Source of the DNA: Oscillospiraceae bacterium
GTDB taxonomy: Bacteria; Bacillota; Clostridia; Oscillospirales; Ruminococcaceae
Direction: 5' to 3'
NCBI GenBank assembly: GCA_019423755.1
Contig: JAHZAU010000001.1
Span: 114,566-178,565, forward strand
Length of the DNA stretch: 64,000 bases
Every line of letters starts with the position of its first letter. Within the stretch, counting starts at the first letter, position 1. This document shows, piece after piece, positions 32,876-41,872 of this stretch. The notes under the pieces were generated by a model, which was given only the letters and a program-made list of their open reading frames with translations, was not told the origin of the DNA and ran no database searches. Made by a program: the position numbers and the translations under genes.

Positions 32876-33982
32876 CTATTTTGCCAGCTTGCGGTACAGC
32901 GCGAAGAGCTTCTGCTCCTCGATGCCCCAGTTGTAGCGCTGCTCCACCGCCTGGCGGCCGGCTTCGCCCATGCGGTCGGCCTCCTCGGGATGGTCCAGCA
33001 GCCGGCGCACCGCCGCCGCGATGGCCTGGGGGTCCTCCGGGTCCACCGGGATGCCGAAGCCCTCTCCCCGGGCCGCATTGGCCAGGAAGGGATAATCCGA
33101 CACCACCACCGGCAGGCCCGCTGCCATATATTCATACACCTTGGTGGGGAAATTGTCCAGGCAGCTGTACTGCCCCACGTTGAGGATGGTGGACATGCCC
33201 ACCGCCGCCTCGCGGTAGATCTTTGCGATCTCCTCCCGGCCCACATAACCGCGGTAATCTACAGCGGCGTACTCCGGCATGGCTTCCAGCTGGGCGCGGT
33301 ACTCGGCGGACTCGTAGTTGCCCGCCAAAATCAGCCGCGCGTCCGCCAGGCTTGCCGCCTGGATCAGCTGGGTGATGCCCCGCAGGCGGGTCAGGCTGCC
33401 GGTGCAGCAGATCACCCGGCCCTTTTGCTGGGCGGGGATGCGCTCCGCAGCTTCTTGGAGCATCACGGCGTTGCTGATGATCACCGTCTCCCGGGCGCGG
33501 CCGTCAAAGATGTTCACCCCGTTTTTGGTGCAGGGGAAGAGCACCGCGTCCAGCCGCCGCACCACATAGGTCTCGTAGGCCTTGTAGCAGGCGGAGATGA
33601 TCTTTCGCAGCGGACCGGGGATCCACTGTTTGCCCAGGATCTGGGTGGGATAATCCTCGTGGCTGTCAAAGATCACCCGTTTGCCGCGGCGCTTGAGCTT
33701 GAGGCCATAGGGCAGCAGCTCCGGATCGTGAAATTCGTAAATATCGGCGTCCACCGCAAGGGCCGCTTCGTAGACCTTGCGGGTGGTGCCCAAAAAGCGC
33801 TGGAGCCGGGAGCCTTCCTCCGCCGGCACCCCAACTACATGCACGCCCTTTTCTTCCCGGCTTTCGCCCCGGGCCACCAGGTAGGTGTCGTACCCTTCCC
33901 GGGCCAAGGAGGCGCACTGCTTGTGGAAGATGCGGGGGTCGTTGCTGGGGTGGGCGCTGGTCAGATGACAAACTTTGGTCAT
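32876..33982 (-). CDS. Family 4 glycosyltransferase
   Basis: A 368-residue GT-B enzyme starting MTKVCHLTSAHPSNDPRIFH, an N-terminal pattern common in GT4 proteins of capsule loci. DSHEDYPTQIL (about 105-115) lies in the acceptor half. The donor half has CCTGSLTRLRGITQLIQAAS (about 199-218), and YSCLDNFPTKVYEYMAAGLP (about 271-290) takes the place of the usual E-x7-E stretch. Sits between two other GT4 genes with short gaps of about 20-50 bases. Confidence 0.86.
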   Translation of the reverse strand: MTKVCHLTSAHPSNDPRIFHKQCASLAREGYDTYLVARGESREEKGVHVVGVPAEEGSRLQRFLGTTRKVYEAALAVDADIYEFHDPELLPYGLKLKRRGKRVIFDSHEDYPTQILGKQWIPGPLRKIISACYKAYETYVVRRLDAVLFPCTKNGVNIFDGRARETVIISNAVMLQEAAERIPAQQKGRVICCTGSLTRLRGITQLIQAASLADARLILAGNYESAEYRAQLEAMPEYAAVDYRGYVGREEIAKIYREAAVGMSTILNVGQYSCLDNFPTKVYEYMAAGLPVVVSDYPFLANAARGEGFGIPVDPEDPQAIAAAVRRLLDHPEEADRMGEAGRQAVEQRYNWGIEEQKLFALYRKLAK

Positions 33983-34000
33983 ATCGGTCTCGGTTCCTTT

Positions 34001-35251
34001 CTAGGAGCGGCGTTCCCCGGCCGCTTCCTGCAAGATTTCCAGCAAGCGGCGGCTCAGCGCCTGATAATCGTAGTCCTCGGCGGCCTGACGGGCCCGGCGG
34101 CAGTAGCCGTCGTACTCCTCCTGGGGCATCTGGGCAAAGCGCAGCACCTCCCGGCAGAGGGCCTCGGTATCCTGGGTGGGCAGGGTGACGCCCGCCTGGT
34201 AGCGGGTGATCAGGTCGTGGCTCACCGTCAGGTCGGAAAGCAGCGGCCGTCCGCTGGCAAAGTAGTCAAACAGCTTGTTGAGGCTGCAGCCAAAGCGCAT
34301 GATGCCGGTCTGCTTGACGTGGTTGAGGTTTAGGTCGGAATGGGTCAGGATAAAGGGCACAAAGCGCTTTTCTACCTTGCCTTTAAAGACGATGTTTGTA
34401 AGGCCCCAGTCCTTTGCCTGCTGTTCCAGGGCGGCGCGCTCGGTGCCGTCGCCGTAGATAAGGAACTTCACCCGCTCCTCGCCCTGCTCCTGCAGCCAGC
34501 GGGCCATCTCCACCACCTTGCTCAGGTTGTTGACCAAGCGGATGGAGCCGGTGTACACCACCTTGAAGTGCTCCTTGTCCAGCAGGTCCGGGTCGTCCAG
34601 GGTGCAGGCAGCGGCGTTGTGGTCAAATTCTTCCAGATCCACACCGTTGTTGAGGTTGCGGATTTTTTCTAAGAGGATGGCCTTTTCCCAGTGCTTTTCC
34701 CGGATGTAGTCCGGGCCGCCCTCCATGGTGAAAATCAGCCGGTCGGCCTTTTTGTAGAGCCATTTTTCCAGCCCGTACAGCACCAGGATGATGGGGTTTT
34801 TGCGGGAGAAGCCCTTGTATTCCACAATGGACTCCGGCCAGATGTCCCGCACCTCGGTGACGCAGGGCACCCGCAGTTTTCTCGCCAGCAGCTGGGCCGA
34901 AGCCGCCGCAAAGATGGACGGCGAGGAGGTGTAGATCACGTCCGGCTTTTCAAAGTGCCGGGCCGCCTGCCAGATGCGCACCGGGAACTCCAGCATATTG
35001 CGGATGCGTCCCAGGCCGTTGCCCGAGTAGTCGCTGGTGCGCAGGTAGGTATAGACCACTCCGTCCTCCTCCACCTCCCGGTAAAGGGAAGCGTCGGTGA
35101 TCTTGTTGACGGTGGTGTTGTGGATCTCACTGGAGGTGAAGATGCGCACGTCGTGACCCATGCGGGTCAAGTATTTGGAAAAATAATAGTGCCGCACCAA
35201 CCCGCCCAAAGCCGGCGGGATGGCGTAATGGTTGATGATCCAGATCTTCAT
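34001..35251 (-). CDS. Family 4 glycosyltransferase (WbuB-like)
   Basis: A 416-residue GT-B enzyme. The N terminus MKIWIINHYAIPPALGGLVR, then VRIFTSSEIHNTT, and the ASAQLLARKLRVPCVTEVRD-IWPES region (about 115-139) match the WbuB/WbpV-like group that adds N-acetylamino sugars to lipid-linked acceptors. The C-terminal half has VVYTGSIRLVNNLSKVVEMA and FGCSLNKLFDYFASGRPLLS (about 337-356). First glycosyltransferase after the initiating enzyme in gene order, so it may add the second sugar; this is inference. Confidence 0.87.
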   Translation of the reverse strand: MKIWIINHYAIPPALGGLVRHYYFSKYLTRMGHDVRIFTSSEIHNTTVNKITDASLYREVEEDGVVYTYLRTSDYSGNGLGRIRNMLEFPVRIWQAARHFEKPDVIYTSSPSIFAAASAQLLARKLRVPCVTEVRDIWPESIVEYKGFSRKNPIILVLYGLEKWLYKKADRLIFTMEGGPDYIREKHWEKAILLEKIRNLNNGVDLEEFDHNAAACTLDDPDLLDKEHFKVVYTGSIRLVNNLSKVVEMARWLQEQGEERVKFLIYGDGTERAALEQQAKDWGLTNIVFKGKVEKRFVPFILTHSDLNLNHVKQTGIMRFGCSLNKLFDYFASGRPLLSDLTVSHDLITRYQAGVTLPTQDTEALCREVLRFAQMPQEEYDGYCRRARQAAEDYDYQALSRRLLEILQEAAGERRS

Positions 35252-35284
35252 AGAATCCTTTGCATGCTCCTTTGTGCGGCGGCG

Positions 35285-35968
35285 TTACAGCACCGCCCGG
35301 ACGGTATCCAGCATGGTCTTCCAGTCCTTTGCCAGGGAGAACTCCCGCAGGTAGGAAAGGTTGTAGGCCATCTTCGCCGGCAGCACCTGTTCCAGGTACA
35401 CCTGGTCGGCGTCGGCGGCATTTTCCAGCAGCTGGTCCTCGTCCTTGTATTGGATGCTGGCTACCGAGGTGACCCCGGCGGGCAGCAGCAGGGTGGCCCA
35501 CATCTCCGGGGTGTAGCCCGCCACATAGCGGGGGACCTCCGGCCGGGTGCCCACAAAGCTCATCTCCCCTTTGAGGATGTTCCAAAGCTGGGGCAGCTCG
35601 TCCAGACGGCAGCCGCGCAGCAGCTTGCCCACCCGGGTGACGCGGCTGTCGCCTTTGGTGGTGACCAAGGTGCCCCGGCGCTGGGCGTCGGCCACCATGG
35701 TGCGGAATTTGCAGATGCGAAACTCCCTTCCGTACTGGGTCACCCGCACCTGCCGGAAGATCACCGGCCCGGGGGAATCCAGCCGCACCGCCACCGCCAG
35801 AATCAGCAGCACCGGGGACAGCAGCACCAGCAGTACTGCCGCCATAACGATGTCAAACAGCCGCTTGGCGGCCAGGCTCCCCCGGCGGCGGTCCAGGGCG
35901 TCGTAGTAGGGGCGCACCGCCTCGGTGCGCAGGTTGGGAGGCAGCTCCTCCCAGCGTTTCCAAGCCAT
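35285..35968 (-). CDS. Initiating sugar-phosphate transferase (PglC/WcaJ small form)
   Basis: A 227-residue monotopic phosphoglycosyl transferase that moves a sugar-1-phosphate from UDP-sugar to undecaprenyl phosphate. It has one N-terminal re-entrant helix (FDIVMAAVLLVLLSPVLLIL, about 38-57), the signature FRQVRVTQYGREFRICKFRT (about 76-95), RVTRVGKLLRGCRLDELPQL (about 117-136) and GEMSFVGTRPEVPRYVAGYT. The small form without extra membrane helices is the PglC type, which often uses amino-dideoxy sugars. Its neighbours encode a 4,6-dehydratase and a 4-aminotransferase, consistent with such a donor. Confidence 0.9.
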   Translation of the reverse strand: MAWKRWEELPPNLRTEAVRPYYDALDRRRGSLAAKRLFDIVMAAVLLVLLSPVLLILAVAVRLDSPGPVIFRQVRVTQYGREFRICKFRTMVADAQRRGTLVTTKGDSRVTRVGKLLRGCRLDELPQLWNILKGEMSFVGTRPEVPRYVAGYTPEMWATLLLPAGVTSVASIQYKDEDQLLENAADADQVYLEQVLPAKMAYNLSYLREFSLAKDWKTMLDTVRAVL

Positions 35969-36011
35969 CCGGCAGTTCTCCTTTGTCGCGTTTTCGCGGT
36001 GTTCTCGCGGC

Positions 36012-37208
36012 TTACTGGTGCAGCAGCCGGCGGAAGGTGTCGATCACGTACTCCACTTCCTCGTCGCTGAGACGGGTGTGCAGCGGCAGGGTGATCTCGT
36101 TGCGGTACTGGTCGTAGGCGTTGGGATAATCCTTGATATCAAAGCCCAGGGCTTTGTATGCGGTCATCATGGGCAGAGGCTTGTAGTGGACGTTGGTCGC
36201 CACACCGGCCTCGGCCATCTGGGTGATGATGCGGTTGCGCTCCGGCACGTCCTTGCCGTCCATCCGCACCAGGTACAGGTGCCCGGAGGAAGCAAAGTCC
36301 GCCCCATAGTGGCGCAGCACCTGCACCGGCTCGTCCGCCAGCGCGGCGTCGTACCGGCCGATGATCTCCCGGCGGCGGGCCAGCAGCTGGGGATAGCGCT
36401 TGGTCTGCGCCAGGCCCAGAGCGGCCATAATGTCGGTCATGTTGCACTTGTAACCCGGCATGACGATGTCGTACTCCCAGGCGCCCAGCTGGGTCTTGGC
36501 CAGGGCGTCCTTGGACTGTCCGTGCAGGGAAAGGAGCATGAACTGACGGTACAGCTCCTCGTTATCGATGCCCGGCAGGTCGCGCCAGGTGGCGGCGCCG
36601 CCCTCGGCGGTGGTGAAGTTCTTCACCGCGTGGAAGGAGAAGCTGGTGAAATCCGCGATCTCGCCGCACATCTTCCCCTTGCGGGATGCGCCGTAGGCGT
36701 GGGCCCCATCGGCGACCACGGCCACCCGGCCCAAAGCCTCCTGCACCGCCCCATTTGGGGTGAAGAGGGCGCGTTTGTTTTCCACCGCCTGGAAGATGCG
36801 GTCGTAGTCGCAGACCACGCCGCCCAGGTCCACCGGGATCACCGCTTTGGTGCGGGAGGTGATGGCTGCTTCCATCTTGTCGTAATCCATCTCATAGGAG
36901 CCGGGTGCTGTATCGATGAGCACCAGCTTCGCCCCCAGGTGGCAGACCACGCTGGCGGAGGCGGTATAGGTATATGCCGAGGTGATGACCTCATCCCCCG
37001 GCCCAACGCCCAGCACCTTGAGGCAAAGCTCCAGCGCGGCGGTGGCGGAGTTGAGGGCCACGGCGCGGGAGGTGCGGCAGAGGGCTGCGATCTCCTTTTC
37101 AAACTGCTTGGTCTTGGGCCCGGTGGTGATCCATCCAGAGCGGAGGGTATCCACCACCTCGGCGATCTCCAATTCGCTGATGTCCGGGGGGGAGAACGGG
37201 ATATTCAT
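36012..37208 (-). CDS. DegT/DnrJ/EryC1/StrS aminotransferase (UDP-4-keto-sugar 4-aminotransferase type)
   Basis: A 398-residue PLP enzyme. Motifs: EIAEVVDTLRSGWITTGPKT (about 13-32), the PLP-phosphate site LNSATAALELCLKVLGVGPG (about 55-74), VADGAHAYGASRKGKMCGEI, and the PLP lysine in SFHAVKNFTTAEGGAATW. The start and motif wording are those of PglE/PseC/ArnB-like enzymes that aminate the 4-keto product of a 4,6-dehydratase. The dehydratase is encoded two genes upstream. No PglD-like acetyltransferase gene accompanies them, so the 4-amino group may stay free. Confidence 0.87.
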   Translation of the reverse strand: MNIPFSPPDISELEIAEVVDTLRSGWITTGPKTKQFEKEIAALCRTSRAVALNSATAALELCLKVLGVGPGDEVITSAYTYTASASVVCHLGAKLVLIDTAPGSYEMDYDKMEAAITSRTKAVIPVDLGGVVCDYDRIFQAVENKRALFTPNGAVQEALGRVAVVADGAHAYGASRKGKMCGEIADFTSFSFHAVKNFTTAEGGAATWRDLPGIDNEELYRQFMLLSLHGQSKDALAKTQLGAWEYDIVMPGYKCNMTDIMAALGLAQTKRYPQLLARRREIIGRYDAALADEPVQVLRHYGADFASSGHLYLVRMDGKDVPERNRIITQMAEAGVATNVHYKPLPMMTAYKALGFDIKDYPNAYDQYRNEITLPLHTRLSDEEVEYVIDTFRRLLHQ

Positions 37209-37284
37209 ACTACTACCTTCTTCTATTATCTCTCAATCTATGCTCCAACCGGCCGGGGACCCGATGCCCCCGGCCGGAAATGGG

Positions 37285-38688
37285 CTATTCTTCGATCCAA
37301 AGCAGGCCCAGGGCGGGCTTGCCCAGCTGCTTTAAGCGGAGCAGCTCCCGCTGCGCCTGCGCGGCGGTCTGGCGGCTGCTTACGGCAAGCACGGTGCGCT
37401 GGCAGTTTTCCAGCGCCTGGACGGCTGCCGGGTCGGTGAGGACGCTTCCGGCGCGCAGAGCGCCCAGGGTCCCCTCGCTTTGGGGCAGGGAGGCCGTTTC
37501 GCCGCAGAGCAGCACCTGCTGCACCTGAGACTGGGCAGCGGCAGCCGCGAGATTGGCTTCAAACAGCTTCCAGGCGGAAGCGGCGTCCGGCTGCATGGGG
37601 GACGGGTCCTCCAACCGGCGGACAAGGCCTTCCAGCAGGCAGCGGCGGCCTTTCTTCTGAGCGGGCAGGGCACCCAAAACCGGCAGGGCGCACATGCGCT
37701 CCACGGCGGTGAGGCTGCCCAGGCGGCTGTCGGCCAGGAACAGGCAGAGCACCACAAGGCACCCCAGCATCCCGCCGACGATGCCGCCGGCCACGCCGTA
37801 AAGCACCGCTTTTTTCACAATACTACCCAGGCCGCCGGCTTCCGGAGGCTGGGGCATGGTGGCCTGCTTCTGGGCCAGTTCCGCCTGCTTGGTCTGCAGG
37901 GTGGTGGAAAGCTGATCCAGCTGGGTCAGGGTCTCCTGCTGGGCCTTTTCCAGCTCCGGGTCATCCTGGAAGCCGGAGGACTGGGAGACCACCGTCACGG
38001 TATGGGGCAGCACGGCGTCCTGTACCTGCTGCTGCAGCAGAGCGAACACCGCGTCCGCCAGGGCGTCGGCGGTCTCCTGGTCGGAGTACACCGCCCGCAG
38101 GTCCAGGATGCGGACGTTTTCGCTGCTGTGCTTCACCGTCACGTTGCCCAGGTTGTCCTTGACCTTTACGTCACCGGCCCGCTGCACCGAAATCAGCTCG
38201 TCCAGGTAACGCTGGTCCACCTCCTCGCCCAGAACTTCCCGCATGGTCTCATACAGGTCCTGGCTGCGGTAGGCGTCGGCGTAGGCGTTGACCACCTGCG
38301 CCGTCAGGTCCGGCTCCTGGTAGGGGCGGTTGACGTCGATCTGGTATCCGGTATCGACATAGAATAAGATCTGCTTCTGTGCCACATGGCTGGGATCAAA
38401 TTGGAAGTACAGGCTGTTTTCGCTGTATTCCAACAGGGCGTCCCGGCTGCGCTGGGCATCGGCCACCTCCAGCTCCAACTGCTGGACGCTGTCGTTATAC
38501 TCTCCCAGCTTCACCAGGTATGCTTCCTCCTGCTTCTGCTGGGTCTCCGGGTCCTGGAAGGCGCGGTAGGCCCGCCAGCCGCCCAGGACTCCCAAAACCA
38601 GGGCAAAGGCCAGGGCACCGGCCAAAATCTGGCCAAAGTGCCGCAGGATCGCTACAAAGATGTCTTTTAAGGTTACCTCACGCTGCAT
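37285..38688 (-). CDS. Wzz-type chain-length regulator with degenerate kinase-like C terminus
   Basis: A 467-residue membrane protein. Transmembrane helices lie at about 17-37 and 306-330, framing an outer region with a coiled coil (about 235-290, rich in Gln, Leu and Glu) ending in the Pro-rich ATMPQPPEAGG, the usual Wzz layout. The cytoplasmic tail (about 340-467) continues where BY-kinases (CpsD/Wzc) are fused in other proteins. It has VQQVLLCGETASLPQSEGTL where the P-loop should be and TVLAVSSRQTAAQAQRELLR near the end, but no Walker A lysine and no tyrosine-rich tail. It probably sets polymer length; kinase activity is unlikely. Confidence 0.8.
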   Translation of the reverse strand: MQREVTLKDIFVAILRHFGQILAGALAFALVLGVLGGWRAYRAFQDPETQQKQEEAYLVKLGEYNDSVQQLELEVADAQRSRDALLEYSENSLYFQFDPSHVAQKQILFYVDTGYQIDVNRPYQEPDLTAQVVNAYADAYRSQDLYETMREVLGEEVDQRYLDELISVQRAGDVKVKDNLGNVTVKHSSENVRILDLRAVYSDQETADALADAVFALLQQQVQDAVLPHTVTVVSQSSGFQDDPELEKAQQETLTQLDQLSTTLQTKQAELAQKQATMPQPPEAGGLGSIVKKAVLYGVAGGIVGGMLGCLVVLCLFLADSRLGSLTAVERMCALPVLGALPAQKKGRRCLLEGLVRRLEDPSPMQPDAASAWKLFEANLAAAAAQSQVQQVLLCGETASLPQSEGTLGALRAGSVLTDPAAVQALENCQRTVLAVSSRQTAAQAQRELLRLKQLGKPALGLLWIEE

Positions 38689-38727
38689 GGAATCCTTCCC
38701 TTTCTGCTGTCGGTGGGTGTGGGGGCG

Positions 38728-40695
38728 CTACTGCTGCCCGGCGGGTGCGCCATCGGCAAGAAAGCGCTTGCTGTTGACCTCGTCCGGGTCCCGATAGGTG
38801 GGGACCACCGCCTTCATGGCGGCACGGATGTGGTCGCGTTTTTCGATGTCGGTGCCGTCCTTGCTCAAGGCGGCGCAGAGGATATCCAGCTTGTCCTGCA
38901 TCTCCTGCTGGGAGATCTCCTGCTGGCGTTCGATAAAGATCTTGGCGCTGGTGGTGGCGGTCAGGCCCTCGCTCTTCATAAGCAGCTCCTCGTAGAGCTT
39001 TTCGCCGGGGCGCAGGCCGGTCTCCACAATATCGATATCCACATAAGGGGTGTAGCCGGAAAGGCGGATCAAGTTCTCCGCCAGGTCCAGGATGCGCACC
39101 GGCTGGCCCATATCCAGCACGAACACCTCGCTGGACTCGGCCATGGCGCCGGCTTCCAGCACCAGCTGGGCCGCCTCCGGGATGGTCATAAAGTAGCGGA
39201 TGATGCGCTTGTCGGTGACGGTCACCGGGCCGCCGTGCTCGATCTGCCGCCGGAACAGCGGGATCACCGAGCCGTTGGAGCCCAAGACGTTTCCGAAGCG
39301 TACCGCCACATATTCAGTCTTACTGACGCTCTTCATGCTCTGCAGGATCATCTCGCAGAAGCGCTTGGTGGAGCCCATAACGTTGGTGGGGTTGACCGCC
39401 TTGTCGGTGGAGATGAGCACGAAGCGGCGCACCCCGGCGCGGTCGGCGGCATGGACTACATTATAGGTACCGAAGACGTTGTTCTTCACCGCTTCCTCGG
39501 GGCACTCCTCCATGAGAGGAACGTGCTTGTGGGCGGCAGCGTGGAACACCACCTCCGGCTTATAGTACTGGAAGAGGGTGTCCATCTTCTTGGCGTCGCG
39601 CACCGAAGCGATCTCCACCACCAGGTCCAGCTTGTTGCCGTATTCCAGCTTCAGCTCCTGCTGCAGGTCGTAGGCGTTGTTTTCATAAATATCCACCACG
39701 ATCAGACGCTTGGGGCCGCGCTTGGCGATCTGGCGGCACAGCTCCGAACCGATGGACCCGCCGCCGCCGGTGACCATGATGGTGTGGCCGCGCAGCAGGC
39801 GGAACATCTCGGCGTCGTTGAACACCACCGGGTCGCGGCCCAGCAGGTCGTCGATCTTGACGTTACGCACGTTCTGGCTCAGGTTGAGGGCGTCGATCTT
39901 GCCGCTCTGCACGATGGTGAAGGTATCCGGCAGGATCTTCACGTGACAGTGGGTGGTGGCGCAGATCTCCAAAATCTCCTTGCGGCGGGCGGGGCTGGCC
40001 GAAGGGATAGCCACGATCATCTCGGAAAGCATAGCGTTTTTGAGCAGCTGGGGCATCTCCGAAATGGGGCCCTTGACCTCGATGCCGTGGATGAATTTGC
40101 CGATCTTCTCCGGGTCGTCGTCAAAGAAGCAGACCGGCTGGTAGTGGTTGCGGGCGTTGCTCTTGATCTCGTTGAGCAGGCTGACGCCGGCCTGTCCGGC
40201 TCCCACGATGGCCACCCGGACCTTGCGGGCGGTGACCTTGGAGTTGGAGGCCTGGCGGTATTTGCGGTAGATAAACCGCGCCGCCATCATCAAAATCAGC
40301 GAGAAGGAGAAGATGCACAGAGAAAGGATGCTGGGGATCTTCGCAATGGGCAGCAGCTTCTGCAGCACGAAATACACCAGATACGCCGCGCCGCCGTTGA
40401 CCAGCAAGGTCAGATACTCGTCGGTCTCGGCGTAGCGCCAAAGGCTGCCGTAGGAGTGGGAAAGCCACAAAAAGGCGCTGATGCAAAGGAGCATCAGCCC
40501 GAAGTTGGGCAGCCACAGCCCCAGCTCGTAAAGGGTCATTCCCTCGCGGATGGGCACCCAAAGGATCAGCAGGATATAGACGGCCGTACAGATGACCATA
40601 TCCATCAGATAGACCAACTGTTTTCGGAATTTACTGAAATACACCTGTTTCACGTTCCTTACTATTTCCGTATTTTTTACATACTCCAAACACAC
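38728..40695 (-). CDS. Membrane-bound NDP-sugar 4,6-dehydratase (CapD/PglF/FlaA1-like)
   Basis: A 655-residue protein. Four membrane helices fill the first 130 residues. A CoA-binding-like Rossmann region follows (VAIVGAGQAGVSLLNEI, about 158-174; CFFDDDPEKIGKFIHGIEVK). The catalytic short-chain dehydrogenase domain starts at IMVTGGGGSIGSELCRQIAK (about 305-324) and has FHAAAHKHVPLMEECPEEAV and the catalytic STDKAVNPTNVMGSTKR (about 421-437). This is the PglF type, which makes UDP-4-keto-6-deoxy-HexNAc. It is the first gene of the polysaccharide operon and supplies the aminotransferase at 36012-37208. Confidence 0.92.
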   Translation of the reverse strand: MCLEYVKNTEIVRNVKQVYFSKFRKQLVYLMDMVICTAVYILLILWVPIREGMTLYELGLWLPNFGLMLLCISAFLWLSHSYGSLWRYAETDEYLTLLVNGGAAYLVYFVLQKLLPIAKIPSILSLCIFSFSLILMMAARFIYRKYRQASNSKVTARKVRVAIVGAGQAGVSLLNEIKSNARNHYQPVCFFDDDPEKIGKFIHGIEVKGPISEMPQLLKNAMLSEMIVAIPSASPARRKEILEICATTHCHVKILPDTFTIVQSGKIDALNLSQNVRNVKIDDLLGRDPVVFNDAEMFRLLRGHTIMVTGGGGSIGSELCRQIAKRGPKRLIVVDIYENNAYDLQQELKLEYGNKLDLVVEIASVRDAKKMDTLFQYYKPEVVFHAAAHKHVPLMEECPEEAVKNNVFGTYNVVHAADRAGVRRFVLISTDKAVNPTNVMGSTKRFCEMILQSMKSVSKTEYVAVRFGNVLGSNGSVIPLFRRQIEHGGPVTVTDKRIIRYFMTIPEAAQLVLEAGAMAESSEVFVLDMGQPVRILDLAENLIRLSGYTPYVDIDIVETGLRPGEKLYEELLMKSEGLTATTSAKIFIERQQEISQQEMQDKLDILCAALSKDGTDIEKRDHIRAAMKAVVPTYRDPDEVNSKRFLADGAPAGQQ

Positions 40696-41087
40696 AAAGC
40701 GGCCCTACCCGGGCCATATCCTATATATTTTACCACCCCTCTTTGGCAAGCGCAATGTTTCTGCCCTTCCGGCGGCGGATTTCCATCTTTTTTGCCCGAT
40801 TTTCCGCCTCAGAAATTTAATATATTATACATATTACCAAGCACTTTTTTGCACAAAGTAACAATTTCGAACGTTTTTTGCCTTTTGTTTCCATTCCTGG
40901 TGCCGCCGCCGCTTTTCCTCCCCCGAAAAACCGCTGCCGCGCCCCCTTTGGAACCGTTTTCGGCGTTTTCTTATTACATAGGTACATAATATTTCGGTAT
41001 TGGTGAAAAAATCAAGATATATTCTATGAATCTTGCGCCGGACGGGCGATTTTGTCGGGCTTTCCAAAAATTCTGGGGCAAAGCCGT
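40696..41087 (-). promoter_or_regulatory. AT-rich upstream region of the polysaccharide operon
   Basis: A 392-base gap with base composition far more AT-rich than its surroundings. A promoter candidate lies at 40986-41015 (minus-strand TTGATT, 18 bases, TATTAT), giving a leader of about 285 bases. A second lone TATAAT is at 40824-40829. A short GC hairpin (GGCCC-GGGTA-GGGCC on the minus strand) lies just before the gene, with no T-run. No protein is encoded here as far as I can see. Confidence 0.5.
40986..41015 (-). promoter_or_regulatory. Candidate promoter of the polysaccharide operon
   Basis: Minus-strand TTGATT and TATTAT spaced by 18 bases. It is the best two-part match in the gap but not a strong one. 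Confidence 0.4.
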
Positions 41088-41801
41088 TCAAATCCCCGAC
41101 AGCCGCCGCAGCTTTGCCGCGCCCAAAAGCAGCAGCACCGTCCCCGAAAGCCAGGAAAGGTCCCCTTCCCAGCCATTTTCCCCGCCCGGTGTCCGGCGGC
41201 GGGAGAGACGGCGGGCCAGCATCCTGCCCAGGCGGCACCCGCCCCACACCGACGCCAAACTGCACCCCAGGCAGAGCACCACTGCCGCCGCCCAGAAGGC
41301 CAGCTGTTCCCCCGGCGCGCCGCCCTGCCCGACCCCGGCCCCGAACCCGGCGGCCAAACCGTCCAGACTCAGCGCCGCCGCCAGGCTGGCTGCCTCCTTG
41401 GGGGACAGGTCCTGGGAGCCGTTGACGTCCGCCTGGGTGGAGTCGGCGTAGATAAGCAGCAGAAAGCGCAGGTGCATCAGGGAAAAGTCCAGCCGCCGGG
41501 GCCCGTTGCCCCACCGGGTGCGGATGAGCCCCTTGACCGCGCTGTCACACAGCCGCACCAGCCCCATGCCGCCCAGCACCAAAAAGGACAGCCAGGCCGC
41601 TGCCTGGGGCGGCACCCAACCGGACACCCCGCTGCCCGCCGCCAGCGACACCGCCAGCAGTCCGCTGCACCCGCCGCCCAATACCAGCGCCGAGCTGGCG
41701 GGCACCCGGATACCCTGGGCCCCGAAGGCCAGACAGGCCGCCAGCGCGTCTAGGCTCAGCGACGCCGCCAGCAGCGCCGCCTGCAAAATGACCGTCCCCA
41801 T
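41088..41801 (-). CDS. YtaF/MntP-family membrane protein
   Basis: A 237-residue protein of about six helices in two halves, each with the acidic helix motif of the MntP/YtaF group (ASLSLDALAACLAFGAQGI at about 12-30 and AALSLDGLAAGFGAGVGQGG at about 143-162). A middle segment is QADVNGSQDLSPKEAASLAA. MntP exports manganese, while YtaF is a sporulation membrane protein of Bacillus. The longer loop and motif wording favour YtaF, but this is not certain. The ATG behind GGAAGGGG is chosen; the upstream in-frame extension runs into the opposite promoter region. Confidence 0.75.
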   Translation of the reverse strand: MGTVILQAALLAASLSLDALAACLAFGAQGIRVPASSALVLGGGCSGLLAVSLAAGSGVSGWVPPQAAAWLSFLVLGGMGLVRLCDSAVKGLIRTRWGNGPRRLDFSLMHLRFLLLIYADSTQADVNGSQDLSPKEAASLAAALSLDGLAAGFGAGVGQGGAPGEQLAFWAAAVVLCLGCSLASVWGGCRLGRMLARRLSRRRTPGGENGWEGDLSWLSGTVLLLLGAAKLRRLSGI

Positions 41802-41872
41802 GAAAAAGACCCCTTCCCGCAAACAGATTCTCCCCATCCTATGCCCGGTCCCGGCGGATGGTGCCCCGGCCC

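Noticed and set aside
36012..40695. Complete bacillosamine pathway
   Set aside because: The dehydratase and aminotransferase are present, but no PglD-like acetyltransferase was found. The only acetyltransferase in the locus fits WbpD better.
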